A stretch of DNA of 64,000 nucleotides, from the NCBI RefSeq assembly GCF_000298215.1, contig NZ_BAHD01000022.1, positions 1 through 64,000 on the forward strand, given 5' to 3'. Source of the DNA: Kineosphaera limosa NBRC 100340 (GTDB taxonomy: Bacteria; Actinomycetota; Actinomycetes; Actinomycetales; Dermatophilaceae). The notes under the pieces are model-generated. The model did no database searches, was not told where the DNA came from, and saw only the letters and a program-made list of their open reading frames with translations. The translations under genes and the position numbers were made by a program. Each line of letters opens with the position of its first letter. Positions within the stretch are counted from its first letter, which is position 1. Below, piece by piece: positions 27,733 to 37,036 of this stretch.

Positions 27733-28389
27733 TTAGCCCCAGGCGGCGGTGAGTTGGGCGGCGGCGGCCTGGGGGTCCGGGGTGCCGCAGATGGCGCTGA
27801 TGACGGCGACCCCGGCGAGGCCGGCCGCGCGCAGGTCGGGCAGGTCGGCGGCTTTGACGCCCCCGATCGCCACGCACGGCCACGGGCTCGCGGCAGCCAG
27901 CGCACCCAAGTGCGCCAGGCCGCGGACCGGAGAGTGATCGAGCTTGCTGCTCGTCGCCCGCAGGGGGCCGATGCCGAGGTGGTCGATGGTGCCCCTCGGC
28001 AGCCCTCGGGCCGCGGCCAGCTGGCTCTCGTCGTGCACCGAGTAACCGAGCAGCGCCCGCGGACCGAGGATCTCGCGGGCGCGCACCGGGTCGAGGTCGC
28101 CCTGCCCGACGTGCGCGCCTTGGGCGCCGATGTCCGCGACGAGATGCACCCGGTCGTTGACGATGAGCGGCACCCCGGTGTCGGCCAGCGCCGCGACGAG
28201 CGCCCGCCCCAACTCCACGGTCTGCGCGTCGCTGGCCTCCGGATCGCGAAGCTGCACGATCGTCACGCCGCCGGCGACCGCCAAGCGCACCGTCTCGACG
28301 ACGCCGAGCTGCCCGCATTGCGCGGTGTCGGTCACGAGGTAGAGCCGCAGATCCGCCTCCGGGCGACGCCCGCCAGACACCTGCGTCAC
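27733..28389 (-). CDS. thiE: Thiamine-phosphate synthase
   Basis: A 218-residue TIM-barrel enzyme joining HMP-PP and thiazole phosphate to thiamine phosphate. LYLVTDTAQC, VTIVQLRDPEAS, VNDRVHLVADIGAQGAHVG and the phosphate loop GPLRATSSKLDHSPVRG are characteristic. Translation starts at GTG 28389 overlapping the thiM stop as GTGA. The coupled thiM-thiE pair supports thiazole salvage. Confidence 0.93.
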   Translation of the reverse strand: MTQVSGGRRPEADLRLYLVTDTAQCGQLGVVETVRLAVAGGVTIVQLRDPEASDAQTVELGRALVAALADTGVPLIVNDRVHLVADIGAQGAHVGQGDLDPVRAREILGPRALLGYSVHDESQLAAARGLPRGTIDHLGIGPLRATSSKLDHSPVRGLAHLGALAAASPWPCVAIGGVKAADLPDLRAAGLAGVAVISAICGTPDPQAAAAQLTAAWG

Positions 28390-29192
28390 GACAGCCGCAC
28401 CTGCTCGACGAGGTCGTCGGCGCTCAGGGAGGCGAGTCGGTCGAGCAGGGCGACCGCGAAGGTGCCCGGACCCTGCGCGCCCTGGGCCGCCTGGTCCGCG
28501 GCGACCGTCAGCAAACCCGTGGCGGAGGCCGCAGCGACCAGCGGGTCGTCGACGACCCCGGCGAATCCCGCCATGAGCGCACCCAGGCTGCAGCCGACCC
28601 CGGTCACGCGCGTCAGCCACTCGTGGCCGTTCGCGAGCCGCACGGTGCGTCGGCCGTCGGTCAGGAGGTCCACCGCGCCGCTCACGGCGACGACGCAGGA
28701 ATTCGCGCGGGCAAGGTCTTGCGCGACCTCGCGGACCGCGTCAGGGGTATCGGTGGAGTCCACGCCCCGGCCGCCCGCGCCGCCGGCCAGGCCCGCGATC
28801 TCCGACGCGTTGCCCCGGATGATCGTCGGCGCCCCGGCCGCCACCAGCTCGCGCGCGATCTCGGTGCGCCATGGCAGCCCCCCGGCCGCCACCGGATCGA
28901 GCACCCACGGCGTGCTGGCGTCCTTGGCTCCGGCCACCGCCGCGCGCATCCCGGCGACCGTGTTCTCCTGCGGTGTACCGAGATTGACGAGCACTCCCGA
29001 GGCGACGCCCGCGAACAGCCCCGCCTCCTGCTCGTTGTCGACCATGGCCGGAGCCGCCCCGGCGGCGAGCAGCACGTTGGCGGTCCAGTTGGTCACCACG
29101 ATATTTGTCAGGCACTGCACGAGCGGCCCCTCGTTGCGCAGGGCGTCCAAGGCCTCGCCCACCTGGGCGGCGGTGATGGGTGAGTCGTTCAT
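28386..29192 (-). CDS. thiM: Hydroxyethylthiazole kinase
   Basis: A 268-residue ribokinase-like kinase phosphorylating the thiazole alcohol. LVQCLTNIVVTNWTANVLLA, APAMVDNEQEA and the C-terminal GVGCSLGALMAGF with the active-site Cys are family signatures. ATG 29192 follows AAAAGGA. It heads the pair with thiE. I found no TPP riboswitch in its leader, although thiamine genes often have one. Confidence 0.94.
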   Translation of the reverse strand: MNDSPITAAQVGEALDALRNEGPLVQCLTNIVVTNWTANVLLAAGAAPAMVDNEQEAGLFAGVASGVLVNLGTPQENTVAGMRAAVAGAKDASTPWVLDPVAAGGLPWRTEIARELVAAGAPTIIRGNASEIAGLAGGAGGRGVDSTDTPDAVREVAQDLARANSCVVAVSGAVDLLTDGRRTVRLANGHEWLTRVTGVGCSLGALMAGFAGVVDDPLVAAASATGLLTVAADQAAQGAQGPGTFAVALLDRLASLSADDLVEQVRLS

Positions 29193-29408
29193 CGCGGATC
29201 CTTTTCGTCCGTTGCGGGTGCTGCTCCCGATGGTCGGCGGTGTCGCGGGCTGCGCACTGCCTGGCGCAGGGCCTGGGTGAGCGACCCTCCTGGCATCCTT
29301 CCAGGCGCGACGATCACCGACACCGGCACATCGCGGGGAGCATTTTGTTGCGCAGCTGTGGCCGCAATTGCCCACCGCCACTGGCCTTTTGGGTGCGATG
29401 GTGCGTAT

Positions 29409-29873
29409 GTGGTCCTGCTCGCGACCTTCGCCGTGTGCGTGCTGTCGGCGATCGTGCCCGTCGTCAACGCCGAGGTGTACCTCGTCGGGCTGCGCGGCGT
29501 GCTGTCGCCGGAGTCGCTGTGGCTGACGGCTTTGGCGGCCGGTGCGGGTCAGGCCGTCGGCAAGCTCGTCTGGTATGCGGCGGGCTGGCGCTCCATGGAG
29601 TCGGCCTGGGTGCAGCGCAAACTCGACGTCGGCACCCGCCGTCGCGACTACGACCGCTGGCGGCACGCGTTCGAGGCTCGGCCACTGCTCTCGCGGGTCA
29701 CGTTCTTCGCCTCCGCATCCCTGGGTCTGCCGCCACTGCTCATCGTCGCGTTGCTCGCCGGCCAGTTGCGGCTGCCCCTGCGCTGGGTGTTTCCCATGGT
29801 GCTCATCGGCCGCACCCTGCGGTTCGCCGTAGTGCTGGGCCTGGCCGATCAGCTGATGACGCGTCTGACCTGA
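29409..29873 (+). CDS. DedA/YqaA-like small membrane protein
   Basis: About 154 residues with several hydrophobic segments and an Arg/Trp-rich cytoplasmic loop (DVGTRRRDYDRWRHAFEAR). The layout, including VTFFASASLGLPPLLIVALLAG, resembles the VTT/SNARE-associated family, whose members move phospholipids or lipid carriers. The frame is open from GTG 29277, but codons between 29277 and 29408 often end in A or T, unlike the gene body. I therefore start at GTG 29409. It is divergent from thiM. A role in envelope homeostasis is inferred from family only. Confidence 0.65.
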   Translation: MVLLATFAVCVLSAIVPVVNAEVYLVGLRGVLSPESLWLTALAAGAGQAVGKLVWYAAGWRSMESAWVQRKLDVGTRRRDYDRWRHAFEARPLLSRVTFFASASLGLPPLLIVALLAGQLRLPLRWVFPMVLIGRTLRFAVVLGLADQLMTRLT

Positions 29874-29959
29874 TCCCGCCGCGTTCCCCGGGCAGCCGCG
29901 TTCCCCGGGCCCGCGCCCCGCCCGAGTCGTCAGTTGTGGGCTCGAGTCGTCAGTTGTTT

Positions 29960-30080
29960 GTGACGACTGGCCCGCCAAAGTGACGACTCGTGTGGCGGGA
30001 AGTGACGGCTGGCCCGTGAAAGTGACGATTCGTGTGGCGGGAAGTGACGGTTGGTCCGCCAACGTGACGACTCGCCGCCA
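29960..30080. repeat. Alternating 20/22-bp GTGACG tandem array
   Basis: GTGACG(A/G)(C/T)T begins at 29960, 29980, 30002, 30022, 30044 and 30064, giving spacings of 20, 22, 20, 22 and 20 bases. Two unit types thus alternate with a 42-base period: one like ...CTGGCCCGCCAAA, one like ...CTCGTGTGGCGGGAA. Immediately upstream, GAGTCGTCA occurs twice as the inverse of TGACGACTC, so hairpins can form. Confidence 0.85.
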
Positions 30081-30163
30081 GGAGTGCACCGGTTGGGGCC
30101 CGAAGGTGGCAGCGGTGGCCTCTGGCGGTCAGACTGGTGAAGGTCGCCGGAAGGGCGCCCAGG

Positions 30164-30184
30164 GTTGAGCGGAATACACTCAAC
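30164..30184. promoter_or_regulatory. HAIR-like operator upstream of clpB
   Basis: GTTGAGC and ACTCAAC, separated by 7 bases, closely match the HspR-associated inverted repeat CTTGAGT-N7-ACTCAAG known from actinobacterial dnaK and clpB promoters. TTGACA follows at 30186-30191, and a further ACTCAAG half-site lies at 30217-30223. HspR repression of clpB is the likely meaning. Confidence 0.75.
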
Positions 30185-30237
30185 TTTGACACAGTTATGC
30201 AGGTGAAGACCACAACACTCAAGGAGTCGCACACCTC

Positions 30238-32898
30238 ATGAATCTTCAGCTGACGACCAAGGCCCAGGAGGCCTTCTCGGCGGCAACGCGTAACGCCGCG
30301 GCCGCCGGCAACCCCAATGTCGAGCCGGCGCACCTGCTGCTGGCCCTGACCGAACAGCCCGACACCACCACCGGCCCGCTGCTCGAGGCCACGGGCTCCT
30401 CGATGCTCGCCGCACGGCGCGCCGCCGAGGCCGAACTGGCCAAGCTGCCCAGCGCCTCCGGCTCCTCGATGACGAACCCCAGCCTCTCCCGCTCCGGTCT
30501 GACCGTGCTCGAGCAGGCTCGCCAGGTCATGGAGGCCATGGGCGACAGCTTCGTCTCCACCGACCACCTGCTGCTCGCGCTCGCGCGCACCGGGGCGTTC
30601 GGCCTCGACGCCGACGCCATCGACGAGCGCATCCCGGCGATGCGCGGCGGCGGCAAGGTCACCTCCGAGAACCCCGAGGACCAGTTCAACGCCCTGGCCA
30701 AGTACGGCACCGACCTCACCCTCGCCGCCCGCGAGGGCCGGCTTGACCCCGTCATCGGCCGGGACTCCGAGATCCGCCGGGTCGTGCAGGTGCTCTCTCG
30801 CCGCACGAAGAACAACCCCGTGCTCATCGGCGAGCCCGGCGTCGGCAAGACGGCCGTCGTCGAGGGCCTGGCCCAGCGCATCGTCGCCGGCGACGTGCCC
30901 GAGTCCCTGCGGAACAAGCGCCTCATCGCTCTCGATCTGGGAGCAATGGTCGCCGGCGCCAAGTACCGTGGCGAGTTCGAGGAGCGGCTCAAGGCCGTGC
31001 TCACCGAGATCACCGAGTCCGACGGCAAGGTCGTCACGTTCATCGACGAACTGCACACGATTGTGGGCGCCGGTGCGACGGGCGAGGGCTCGATGGACGC
31101 CGGCAACATGATCAAGCCGCTGCTCGCGCGCGGTGAGCTGCGCCTGGTCGGCGCCACGACGCTCGACGAGTACCGCAAGTTCATCGAGAAGGACGCCGCC
31201 CTCGAGCGCCGCTTCCAGCAGGTGTACGTCGGCGAGCCGAGCGTCGAAGACACGATCGCCATCCTGCGCGGGCTCAAGGAGCGCTACGAGGCGCACCACA
31301 AGGTAGCCATCGCCGACTCGGCCCTCGTCGCTGCCGCCACGCTGAGCAACCGCTACATCCAGAACCGGCAGCTGCCCGACAAGGCCATCGACCTCGTCGA
31401 CGAGGCCGCTAGCCGGCTGCGGATGGAGATCGACTCCAGCCCGGTCGAGATCGACGTGCTGCGCCGTCAGGTTGACCGCCTGAAGATGGAGGAGCTGCAC
31501 CTGGAGCGCGAGACCGACGACGCCTCCCGCGAGCGGCTGGCCCGCCTGCGCAAGGACCTGGCCGACCGCACGGAGGAGCTTGCCGCGCTGACCGGGCGTT
31601 GGGAGGCCGAGAAGGCCGGGCTCAACCGGGTCGGCGACCTCAAGGCGCGCCTGGACGAGGTGCGCAGCCACGCCGAGCGCCTGCAGCGCGAGGGTGACTT
31701 CGGTGAGGCATCCCGCCTGCTCTACGGCGAGATCCCAGCCCTGGAGAAGGAGCTCGCGGCGGCCTCCGCCTCCGAGCACCAGGTGGCCGAAGACGGCCCG
31801 ATGGTCAAGGAAGAGGTCGGCGCCGACGACATCGCCGACGTCATCAGCTCGTGGACCGGCATCCCCGCCGGGCGACTGCTCGAAGGGGAGACCGAGAAGC
31901 TGCTGCATATGGAGGAGTGGCTGGGCAAGCGGCTCATCGGCCAGACCGAGGCCGTTCGCGCCGTTTCCGACGCCGTGCGCCGCAGCCGGGCCGGCATCGC
32001 CGACCCCGACCGGCCCACCGGCTCGTTCCTGTTCCTCGGTCCGACCGGTGTCGGCAAGACGGAGCTGGCCAAGTCGCTGGCGGACTTCCTCTTCGACGAC
32101 GAGCGCGCGATGGTGCGCATCGACATGAGCGAGTACTCCGAGCGGCACGCGGTCGCCCGGCTCATCGGCGCCCCGCCCGGCTACGTCGGCTACGACGAGG
32201 GCGGTCAGCTGACGGAGGCCGTGCGGCGCCGACCGTACTCGGTCGTGCTGCTCGACGAGGTCGAGAAGGCACACCCAGAGACCTTCGACATCCTGCTGCA
32301 GGTGCTCGACGACGGGCGCCTGACCGACGGGCAGGGTCGCACGGTCGACTTCCGCAACGTCATCCTCGTGATGACCTCCAACCTTGGCAGCCAGTACCTC
32401 ATCGACCCCTCGATGAGCCCGGACGCCAAGCGCGAGGCGGTCATGGGCGCGGTGCGGGCGGCGTTCAAGCCGGAGTTTCTCAACCGCCTCGACGAGACGG
32501 TGATCTTCGAGCCGTTGACGCTGGAGCAGCTCTCGCAAATCGTCGAGCTCGCGGTCGCGGCGCTGTCGCGGCGGCTGGCGGACCGGCGGATCACGCTGTC
32601 GGTCACCGAGCCCGCTCGGCAGTGGCTGGCTCGCACCGGCTACGACCCCGCGTACGGGGCGCGCCCGCTGCGCCGGCTCGTGCAACGCGAGATCGGCGAC
32701 CGGCTGGCCACCGCGCTGCTCTCCGGGCAGGTGCGCGACGGGCAGGAGGTCACGGTCTACCTGGCGGCCTCCGGCGATCACCTCACCCTGGCCGAGCCGG
32801 AGTACGACGTCACGCTGGAGTCGGTGGTCGAGAACGACGCCGATGGCGACGACGAGGCGCAGGAGGTCGTGCAGGGGGAGCTGACCGACGGTCAGTGA
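30238..32898 (+). CDS. clpB: ATP-dependent disaggregase ClpB
   Basis: An 886-residue Hsp100 chaperone that pulls proteins from aggregates with DnaK. It has an N-terminal Clp_N double repeat (to about 145), AAA-1 with Walker [11 protein letters not shown] and Walker [11 protein letters not shown], a coiled-coil middle domain (about 410-530), AAA-2 with [10 protein letters not shown] and [10 protein letters not shown], and a C-terminal D2-small domain. ATG 30238 follows AAGGAG with a long 11-base spacer. Upstream HAIR sequence implies HspR control. It is monocistronic, ending in the hairpin at 32949. Confidence 0.97.
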   Translation: MNLQLTTKAQEAFSAATRNAAAAGNPNVEPAHLLLALTEQPDTTTGPLLEATGSSMLAARRAAEAELAKLPSASGSSMTNPSLSRSGLTVLEQARQVMEAMGDSFVSTDHLLLALARTGAFGLDADAIDERIPAMRGGGKVTSENPEDQFNALAKYGTDLTLAAREGRLDPVIGRDSEIRRVVQVLSRRTKNNPVLIGEPGVGKTAVVEGLAQRIVAGDVPESLRNKRLIALDLGAMVAGAKYRGEFEERLKAVLTEITESDGKVVTFIDELHTIVGAGATGEGSMDAGNMIKPLLARGELRLVGATTLDEYRKFIEKDAALERRFQQVYVGEPSVEDTIAILRGLKERYEAHHKVAIADSALVAAATLSNRYIQNRQLPDKAIDLVDEAASRLRMEIDSSPVEIDVLRRQVDRLKMEELHLERETDDASRERLARLRKDLADRTEELAALTGRWEAEKAGLNRVGDLKARLDEVRSHAERLQREGDFGEASRLLYGEIPALEKELAAASASEHQVAEDGPMVKEEVGADDIADVISSWTGIPAGRLLEGETEKLLHMEEWLGKRLIGQTEAVRAVSDAVRRSRAGIADPDRPTGSFLFLGPTGVGKTELAKSLADFLFDDERAMVRIDMSEYSERHAVARLIGAPPGYVGYDEGGQLTEAVRRRPYSVVLLDEVEKAHPETFDILLQVLDDGRLTDGQGRTVDFRNVILVMTSNLGSQYLIDPSMSPDAKREAVMGAVRAAFKPEFLNRLDETVIFEPLTLEQLSQIVELAVAALSRRLADRRITLSVTEPARQWLARTGYDPAYGARPLRRLVQREIGDRLATALLSGQVRDGQEVTVYLAASGDHLTLAEPEYDVTLESVVENDADGDDEAQEVVQGELTDGQ

Positions 32899-33225
32899 TC
32901 CTGCGCACACCGGCCGGGCGGTGACTTCTCGCGGGGCCCGTTCTGGACGCAAAGACCCCCTGGGCATGTTCACGATGTGGACATGTGCAGGGGGTCTTGC
33001 GCTGTCTGGCAACCTGCGCGGCTACGCGAAAGGCGTTGTGTTGCGGGCGAACTCCCCAACTGGGGACACCCCCGGTGAACCTCGGGGAAACGAGTATCCA
33101 CAGGCCCTCGTAACGCCCACCTGTCAAGCGGCGATGTCCACAACGGTCAGAGCGCGCCGGGGGAACCTCTTCGTAGGCTGCGCGCACGCTCTGCCGCCCA
33201 CACGCCGTACCCCTCGAGGATCGTC
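32899..33225. other. Intergenic region after clpB
   Basis: A 327-base stretch with the clpB terminator hairpin and the leader of the secreted propeller-like gene. The G/C-rich leader (33050-33220) has several short dyads but no riboswitch family I can name. Confidence 0.55.
32949..33000 (+). terminator. clpB terminator hairpin
   Basis: GCAAAGACCCCCTG (32949-32962) pairs with CAGGGGGTCTTGC (32988-33000) with one bulged A; a smaller GCATGT/ACATGT stem lies inside the loop. Confidence 0.75.
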
Positions 33226-34170
33226 ATGTCCCGCCTCTCGTTCACCCGTCCGCTCTGCGCTGCCGTCGTGGCCACGCTGGGGATCACCGCTCTGAGCGGA
33301 GTCGCCGTAGCCACGCCCGCAGCGAACTCTCCTGCTCTCATCGCGCCCTTGGCGGCCGCGACGGCTTCGACCGCATCGACCGTCTCGGCCGCGTCGATTC
33401 CGTCGACGTGCCGCGCCGCAGTGACGATCGTCCGCCCCGACACGACCTTGGCGATGGGTGTCGTGCAAGGCACGAAGCCGACCGTCTACTCGACCGGGCA
33501 CCAACTCGGCTATGAGCCGACCGCCATCGCCTTCCTGGGTAACACCAAGTCCGCCGGCGATCGAGTCAGCGTCGACCGCTTCCTCGCGGTCGACGGTTCC
33601 GGTCGGCTGCATCGCCTCACCGCGACGACCCGCACGACCGAGGGCAGCGCGAGCACGGCCGTCGACGACACCGTCGTCGCGACCGGCTGGGGCTCCGTTC
33701 GGCTCATGGTCGCCACCGGCCCCTACCTGTATGCGGTGACCGAAGCCGGTGCCCTGCGGCGGTACGCCATCTCAGCGGACTACCGGGTCGAGCCCGCGGG
33801 GGTCGTCGCGACCTCCGGTTGGGGCGGAGTGCGGTCCCTGGCCTACGGCGGCTGGTGGAAGCTGCCCGGCGACGACGTCGGCGAAGACCTCGTGGCGATC
33901 ACCGGATCGGGCGCGTTGACCGCCTACGTCGTGCCGCGCAAGAGCCCGCAAAACGTCACGCGGCGCACGCTGGCCAGCTCCGGCTGGGGCAACTACCGGC
34001 ACGTTGCCGCGGGGGAGTGCAGCACCGGCGAGGGGCGTTCGCTCGCCGCGGTCACCCCCTCCGGGCAGGTGCACGCCTTCCTCGACGCCGACGGCAACGA
34101 CCAGTCCGGTCGCGACATCCGGTCGACGGGTCGCGTCGCCAGCGGCTGGCGAGGGCTCGTCGCCGACTGA
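33226..34170 (+). CDS. Secreted beta-propeller-like (tachylectin-type) protein
   Basis: A 314-residue exported protein of unknown role. A signal peptide ends near residue 30 (...VAVATPA), followed by an Ala/Ser/Thr linker. The rest has about four to five repeats built on SGWG-x-x-R followed by a hydrophobic strand and AVT-x-x-G-x-L/V (for example VVATSGWGGVRSLAYGG and LASSGWGNYRHVAAGE), the pattern of small tachylectin-2-like propellers. Such proteins bind sugars or act as adhesion modules. ATG 33226 was chosen by signal-peptide position. No partner enzyme is adjacent. Confidence 0.72.
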   Translation: MSRLSFTRPLCAAVVATLGITALSGVAVATPAANSPALIAPLAAATASTASTVSAASIPSTCRAAVTIVRPDTTLAMGVVQGTKPTVYSTGHQLGYEPTAIAFLGNTKSAGDRVSVDRFLAVDGSGRLHRLTATTRTTEGSASTAVDDTVVATGWGSVRLMVATGPYLYAVTEAGALRRYAISADYRVEPAGVVATSGWGGVRSLAYGGWWKLPGDDVGEDLVAITGSGALTAYVVPRKSPQNVTRRTLASSGWGNYRHVAAGECSTGEGRSLAAVTPSGQVHAFLDADGNDQSGRDIRSTGRVASGWRGLVAD

Positions 34171-34228
34171 TCGGTATCACGCCTGAGGCGACCCTCTCGT
34201 GGGGCGATCCGGCAGGTACCGTCGAAGC

Positions 34229-35074
34229 ATGTCTCGTCGCTCACTTGCAGCCCTCGCCGCGTGTGCGCTGCTGGCGCTCCCGGCCTGCAGCAACGGCGGC
34301 GCGGCGCCCGGCCCGGACGAGCCCACGGCTGCCCAGCGCCTGGCCACCGCCAAGCAGCAGGCCGATTCGGCCTCCTCGGTGCATCTGCTCGTCACCTCCC
34401 GCGACGTGCCCGACACGGCGGAGGGCATTCTCGGATTGGACGGGGTCGGCACGCACGAGCCGGCGTTCAAAGGCCTGCTCGACGCGCGGGTCCGCGGCAT
34501 CAACGCCCGCATCGACGCGGTGGCGATCGGATCGGCACTCTGGCTGAAGCTGCCGTTCACCCCCCGGCACGTCAAGACCGACCCCGCCACGTGGGGCGTG
34601 CCCAGCCCGGCACAACTGCTGTCGCCGGAGACGGGGTTGACCGCCCTCATCACCCACACCCAGTCACCGCAGGATGCCGGCCAGGCGCGCGAGGGGCAGG
34701 AGGTGCTGCGCACGATCACCGGGACGATCCCCGGCGCCAACGTCGGACAAATTCTCAACACCGGTGACCCCAACGGCACCTACCAAGTCAGCTACGGCCT
34801 CACCGAGCCCGACGGGGTGCTGCGCAAGGCGTCGATCACCGGGCCGTTCTTCCCGGGGGCCACCTCGAGTTACGACGTGGTCTTCGACCGCTACAACGAG
34901 CCCGTCGAGATCAATGAACCCTCCGATGCTCAGACGAGCGCGCCCCCGGGGATGCCGTTCCCCGGCGGCACCGGCACCCTCGCGCCCGGACCACCGACGG
35001 CGACCGTGACGGCTAAGCCGGCCCGCCCCACCCCGACGGGGACCCAGTCCATCGGCCCGGCGGATCCGCCGTGA
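34229..35074 (+). CDS. lprG: LppX/LprAFG-family lipoprotein, LprG-like
   Basis: A 281-residue lipoprotein. The signal peptide ends in LLALPACSNGG, so Cys29 or so would be lipidated. The body matches LprG layout: DSASSVHLLVTS, a mid-region ATWGVPSPAQLLSPETGLTA and late TYQVSYGLTEPDG; a Pro/Thr-rich tail is extra. LprG binds triacylated glycolipids in a hydrophobic pocket and moves them across the envelope. Its downstream neighbour is an MFS protein resembling P55 (Rv1410), exactly the mycobacterial gene order. ATG 34229 was preferred over 34199 because it puts the lipobox at normal distance. The symbol is by homology inference. Confidence 0.78.
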   Translation: MSRRSLAALAACALLALPACSNGGAAPGPDEPTAAQRLATAKQQADSASSVHLLVTSRDVPDTAEGILGLDGVGTHEPAFKGLLDARVRGINARIDAVAIGSALWLKLPFTPRHVKTDPATWGVPSPAQLLSPETGLTALITHTQSPQDAGQAREGQEVLRTITGTIPGANVGQILNTGDPNGTYQVSYGLTEPDGVLRKASITGPFFPGATSSYDVVFDRYNEPVEINEPSDAQTSAPPGMPFPGGTGTLAPGPPTATVTAKPARPTPTGTQSIGPADPP

Positions 35075-35126
35075 GCCCCGCGCAGCCTTGTGACGTCGCT
35101 GGCGGCGTCGGCGGGCCAGCCAGGCG

Positions 35127-37004
35127 GTGAACACCTCCGTCGACGCTACGCGCCGCACGCGACTGCCGGCCGGGTCGCGGGGGCTGCTCGCGCTGGCCTC
35201 CCTGGCCGTGGCACTGGCCGCGGCCGACACCTATGTCGTGGTGCTGGCGCTGCCCGACATGATGGCCGGCGTCGGGCTGAGCATCGATGACCTGCAGCGC
35301 GCGACCCCGGTCATCAGCGGCTTCCTGCTCGGCTATATCGCCGTGCTGCCGCTCATCGGGCGGCTCTCCGATTTCGTCTCCCGCCGCCGCGTGCTGCTGT
35401 GGTGCCTTGGCCTGTTCGTCGTCGGCTCCGCCGTCACCGCGCTCGCCGTCGACCTGCCGGTGCTCGTCGCCGGGCGCGTCGTGCAGGGGATCGGGGGCGG
35501 CGGCCTCGTGCCCGCGACGCTGGCCCTCGTCGCCGATCTGTGGCCCGCGCACCGGCGAGGCGTGCCGCTCGGGCTGGTCGGGGCCGTGCAGGAGGTCGGG
35601 TCGGTCCTCGGACCGCTGCTCGGCGCCCTCGTGCTCGCCGTCGCAACCTGGCGCGAGATCTTCTGGCTCAACGTCGTGCTCGGGCTGCTGCTGGCCGCGG
35701 CGCTGGTCGTTCTCGCCCGGCGGGCCGATCCCACCGCGCGGGCGCGCCTCGACGCCGCCGGCCGGGCCCCCAAGACGAACGCCACGGGACCGGGCGCCGT
35801 CGAGCCCGAAGCTCCCGGACCGGGCGCCGCTGCACCCGATACCGCCGACACTGCGCACGTCACCGCTGCCCCGAACCATGGCGCGCCGCCGAACCGCGGC
35901 CCGCAGCCGAACCACAGCGCGCGGCCGAACCGTGGCCCCGGGCTGGCCCGAGCCGCGCTCTTGGCCCTCGGGCTCGTGAGCTTGCATTTCGCACTGCTCG
36001 CCCCACCGGCCCTGGTCCGCGACGTCACGTGGGGGCTGCCGTTCGTGCCCCTGGGTATGACGGGCTTCTGGGCGTGGCTGGGGCGACTCGGCACCCCGAT
36101 TGGCGTGGCGGCGCTGCTGCTGCTCGTGCTCTGGACCGTCGCGGCGCTCTACGCCGGGCGGCGAGTGTTGGCGCGCGTCGACGTCATCGGGGCGTTGCTG
36201 GTCGCCACCGCGCTGGGCTCCCTGGTGCTGACGTTCGCGTCGGCCAATCCGGAGGAGGAGGTCGTCGGGCCGCTGGGGTGGGTGCTCGTGCCGGTCGGCC
36301 TGATCGCCGTGCTGCTCGCCTGGTGGTGGCACGGGCGGGCCCCGCAGCCGCTGGTGCCCCGCGGCATCGTCACGCGGCGCGTCGGGGCCGGCCTGCTGAC
36401 GAGCCTGGCCGTGGGTGCCGCCCTGGTGGCCGTGGTCGTCGATGTGCCCGTGCTCGCTCGGCTGACCCTCACCGACTCCCAGACACAGGCGGCCCTCGTG
36501 CTCGTCCGCTTCCTCATCGCGCTACCGGTCGGTGCCCTGCTCGGCGGGTTCGCGCTGCGGCGCCTCGGCAACGGCGCGGTCGCCGCCCCGGGGCTGCTGC
36601 TGGCCGCCGGCGGGCTGGCGGTCATGGCCACCTGGGAGCGCGGCTCCCTCGACCACCCCGTCAGCACGACCGTCGTCCTGGTGGCCGTGGGTCTGGGTCT
36701 GGGGCTGGCGATCGCCCCCGTCAACGCGGCGGTCCTGGACGACGTGCACGCCGACTCCCATGGCGTCGCCGGAGCGCTCGTGGTCGTCGCCCGGATGATC
36801 GGCATGGTCGTCGGCCTGGCGTTGCTCACCGCCTGGGGCCTGCGCCGCTTCTACCAGCACGTCGAGACGCTGCCCGACCTGCTCGACGCCCAGGCGCTGC
36901 TCGACGCCGGCCTGGTTCAGGTGCAGTCGGTCTTCGCCGGGGCCGCCGCCTGCGCGCTCGCCGGGGCCGTCGCGGCGCTCTTCCTGGGTCTGCGCCGCGA
37001 GTAG
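35127..37004 (+). CDS. MFS exporter, P55 (Rv1410)-like
   Basis: A 625-residue 14-helix DHA2-type transporter. Segments match P55: ADTYVVVLALPDMMAGVG, LLGYIAVLPLIGRLSDF, VQEVGSVLGPLLGALV, the late RFLIALPVGALLGGF and VVVARMIGMVVGLALLTAWG. P55 with LprG exports triacylglycerides and lipoglycans and affects drug tolerance in mycobacteria. It is about 100 residues longer than P55 owing to a cytoplasmic insertion (about 200-280) containing imperfect Pro-Asn-His/Arg-Gly repeats (for example GAPPNRGPQPNHSARPNRGP). The GTG at 35127 lies 52 bases after the lipoprotein gene, so an operon is likely. Confidence 0.82.
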   Translation: MNTSVDATRRTRLPAGSRGLLALASLAVALAAADTYVVVLALPDMMAGVGLSIDDLQRATPVISGFLLGYIAVLPLIGRLSDFVSRRRVLLWCLGLFVVGSAVTALAVDLPVLVAGRVVQGIGGGGLVPATLALVADLWPAHRRGVPLGLVGAVQEVGSVLGPLLGALVLAVATWREIFWLNVVLGLLLAAALVVLARRADPTARARLDAAGRAPKTNATGPGAVEPEAPGPGAAAPDTADTAHVTAAPNHGAPPNRGPQPNHSARPNRGPGLARAALLALGLVSLHFALLAPPALVRDVTWGLPFVPLGMTGFWAWLGRLGTPIGVAALLLLVLWTVAALYAGRRVLARVDVIGALLVATALGSLVLTFASANPEEEVVGPLGWVLVPVGLIAVLLAWWWHGRAPQPLVPRGIVTRRVGAGLLTSLAVGAALVAVVVDVPVLARLTLTDSQTQAALVLVRFLIALPVGALLGGFALRRLGNGAVAAPGLLLAAGGLAVMATWERGSLDHPVSTTVVLVAVGLGLGLAIAPVNAAVLDDVHADSHGVAGALVVVARMIGMVVGLALLTAWGLRRFYQHVETLPDLLDAQALLDAGLVQVQSVFAGAAACALAGAVAALFLGLRRE

Positions 37005-37036
37005 CCCAACCGGGTCACGCAACCGTCCACATCCTG

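Larger units (their letters stand above)
29874..30237. other. Intergenic region with tandem repeats and clpB promoter
   Basis: A 364-base stretch with no convincing gene. In order it holds two direct GCGTTCCCCGGGC copies, two GAGTCGTCAGTTGT copies, an alternating GTGACG repeat array, an HspR-type HAIR element, TTGACA and the clpB leader. Confidence 0.7.

Noticed and set aside
29193-29408. TPP riboswitch expected upstream of thiM
   Set aside because: The conserved CTGAGA and GAACCTGAT-type strings are absent on the minus strand; only small unrelated hairpins are present.
29277-29408. N-terminal extension of the DedA-like protein from GTG 29277
   Set aside because: Many codons end in A or T, unlike the rest of the gene, and the extension has no family-like sequence.
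29960-30080. CRISPR array
   Set aside because: Units are 20-22 bases with no unique spacers between them, and there are no cas genes.
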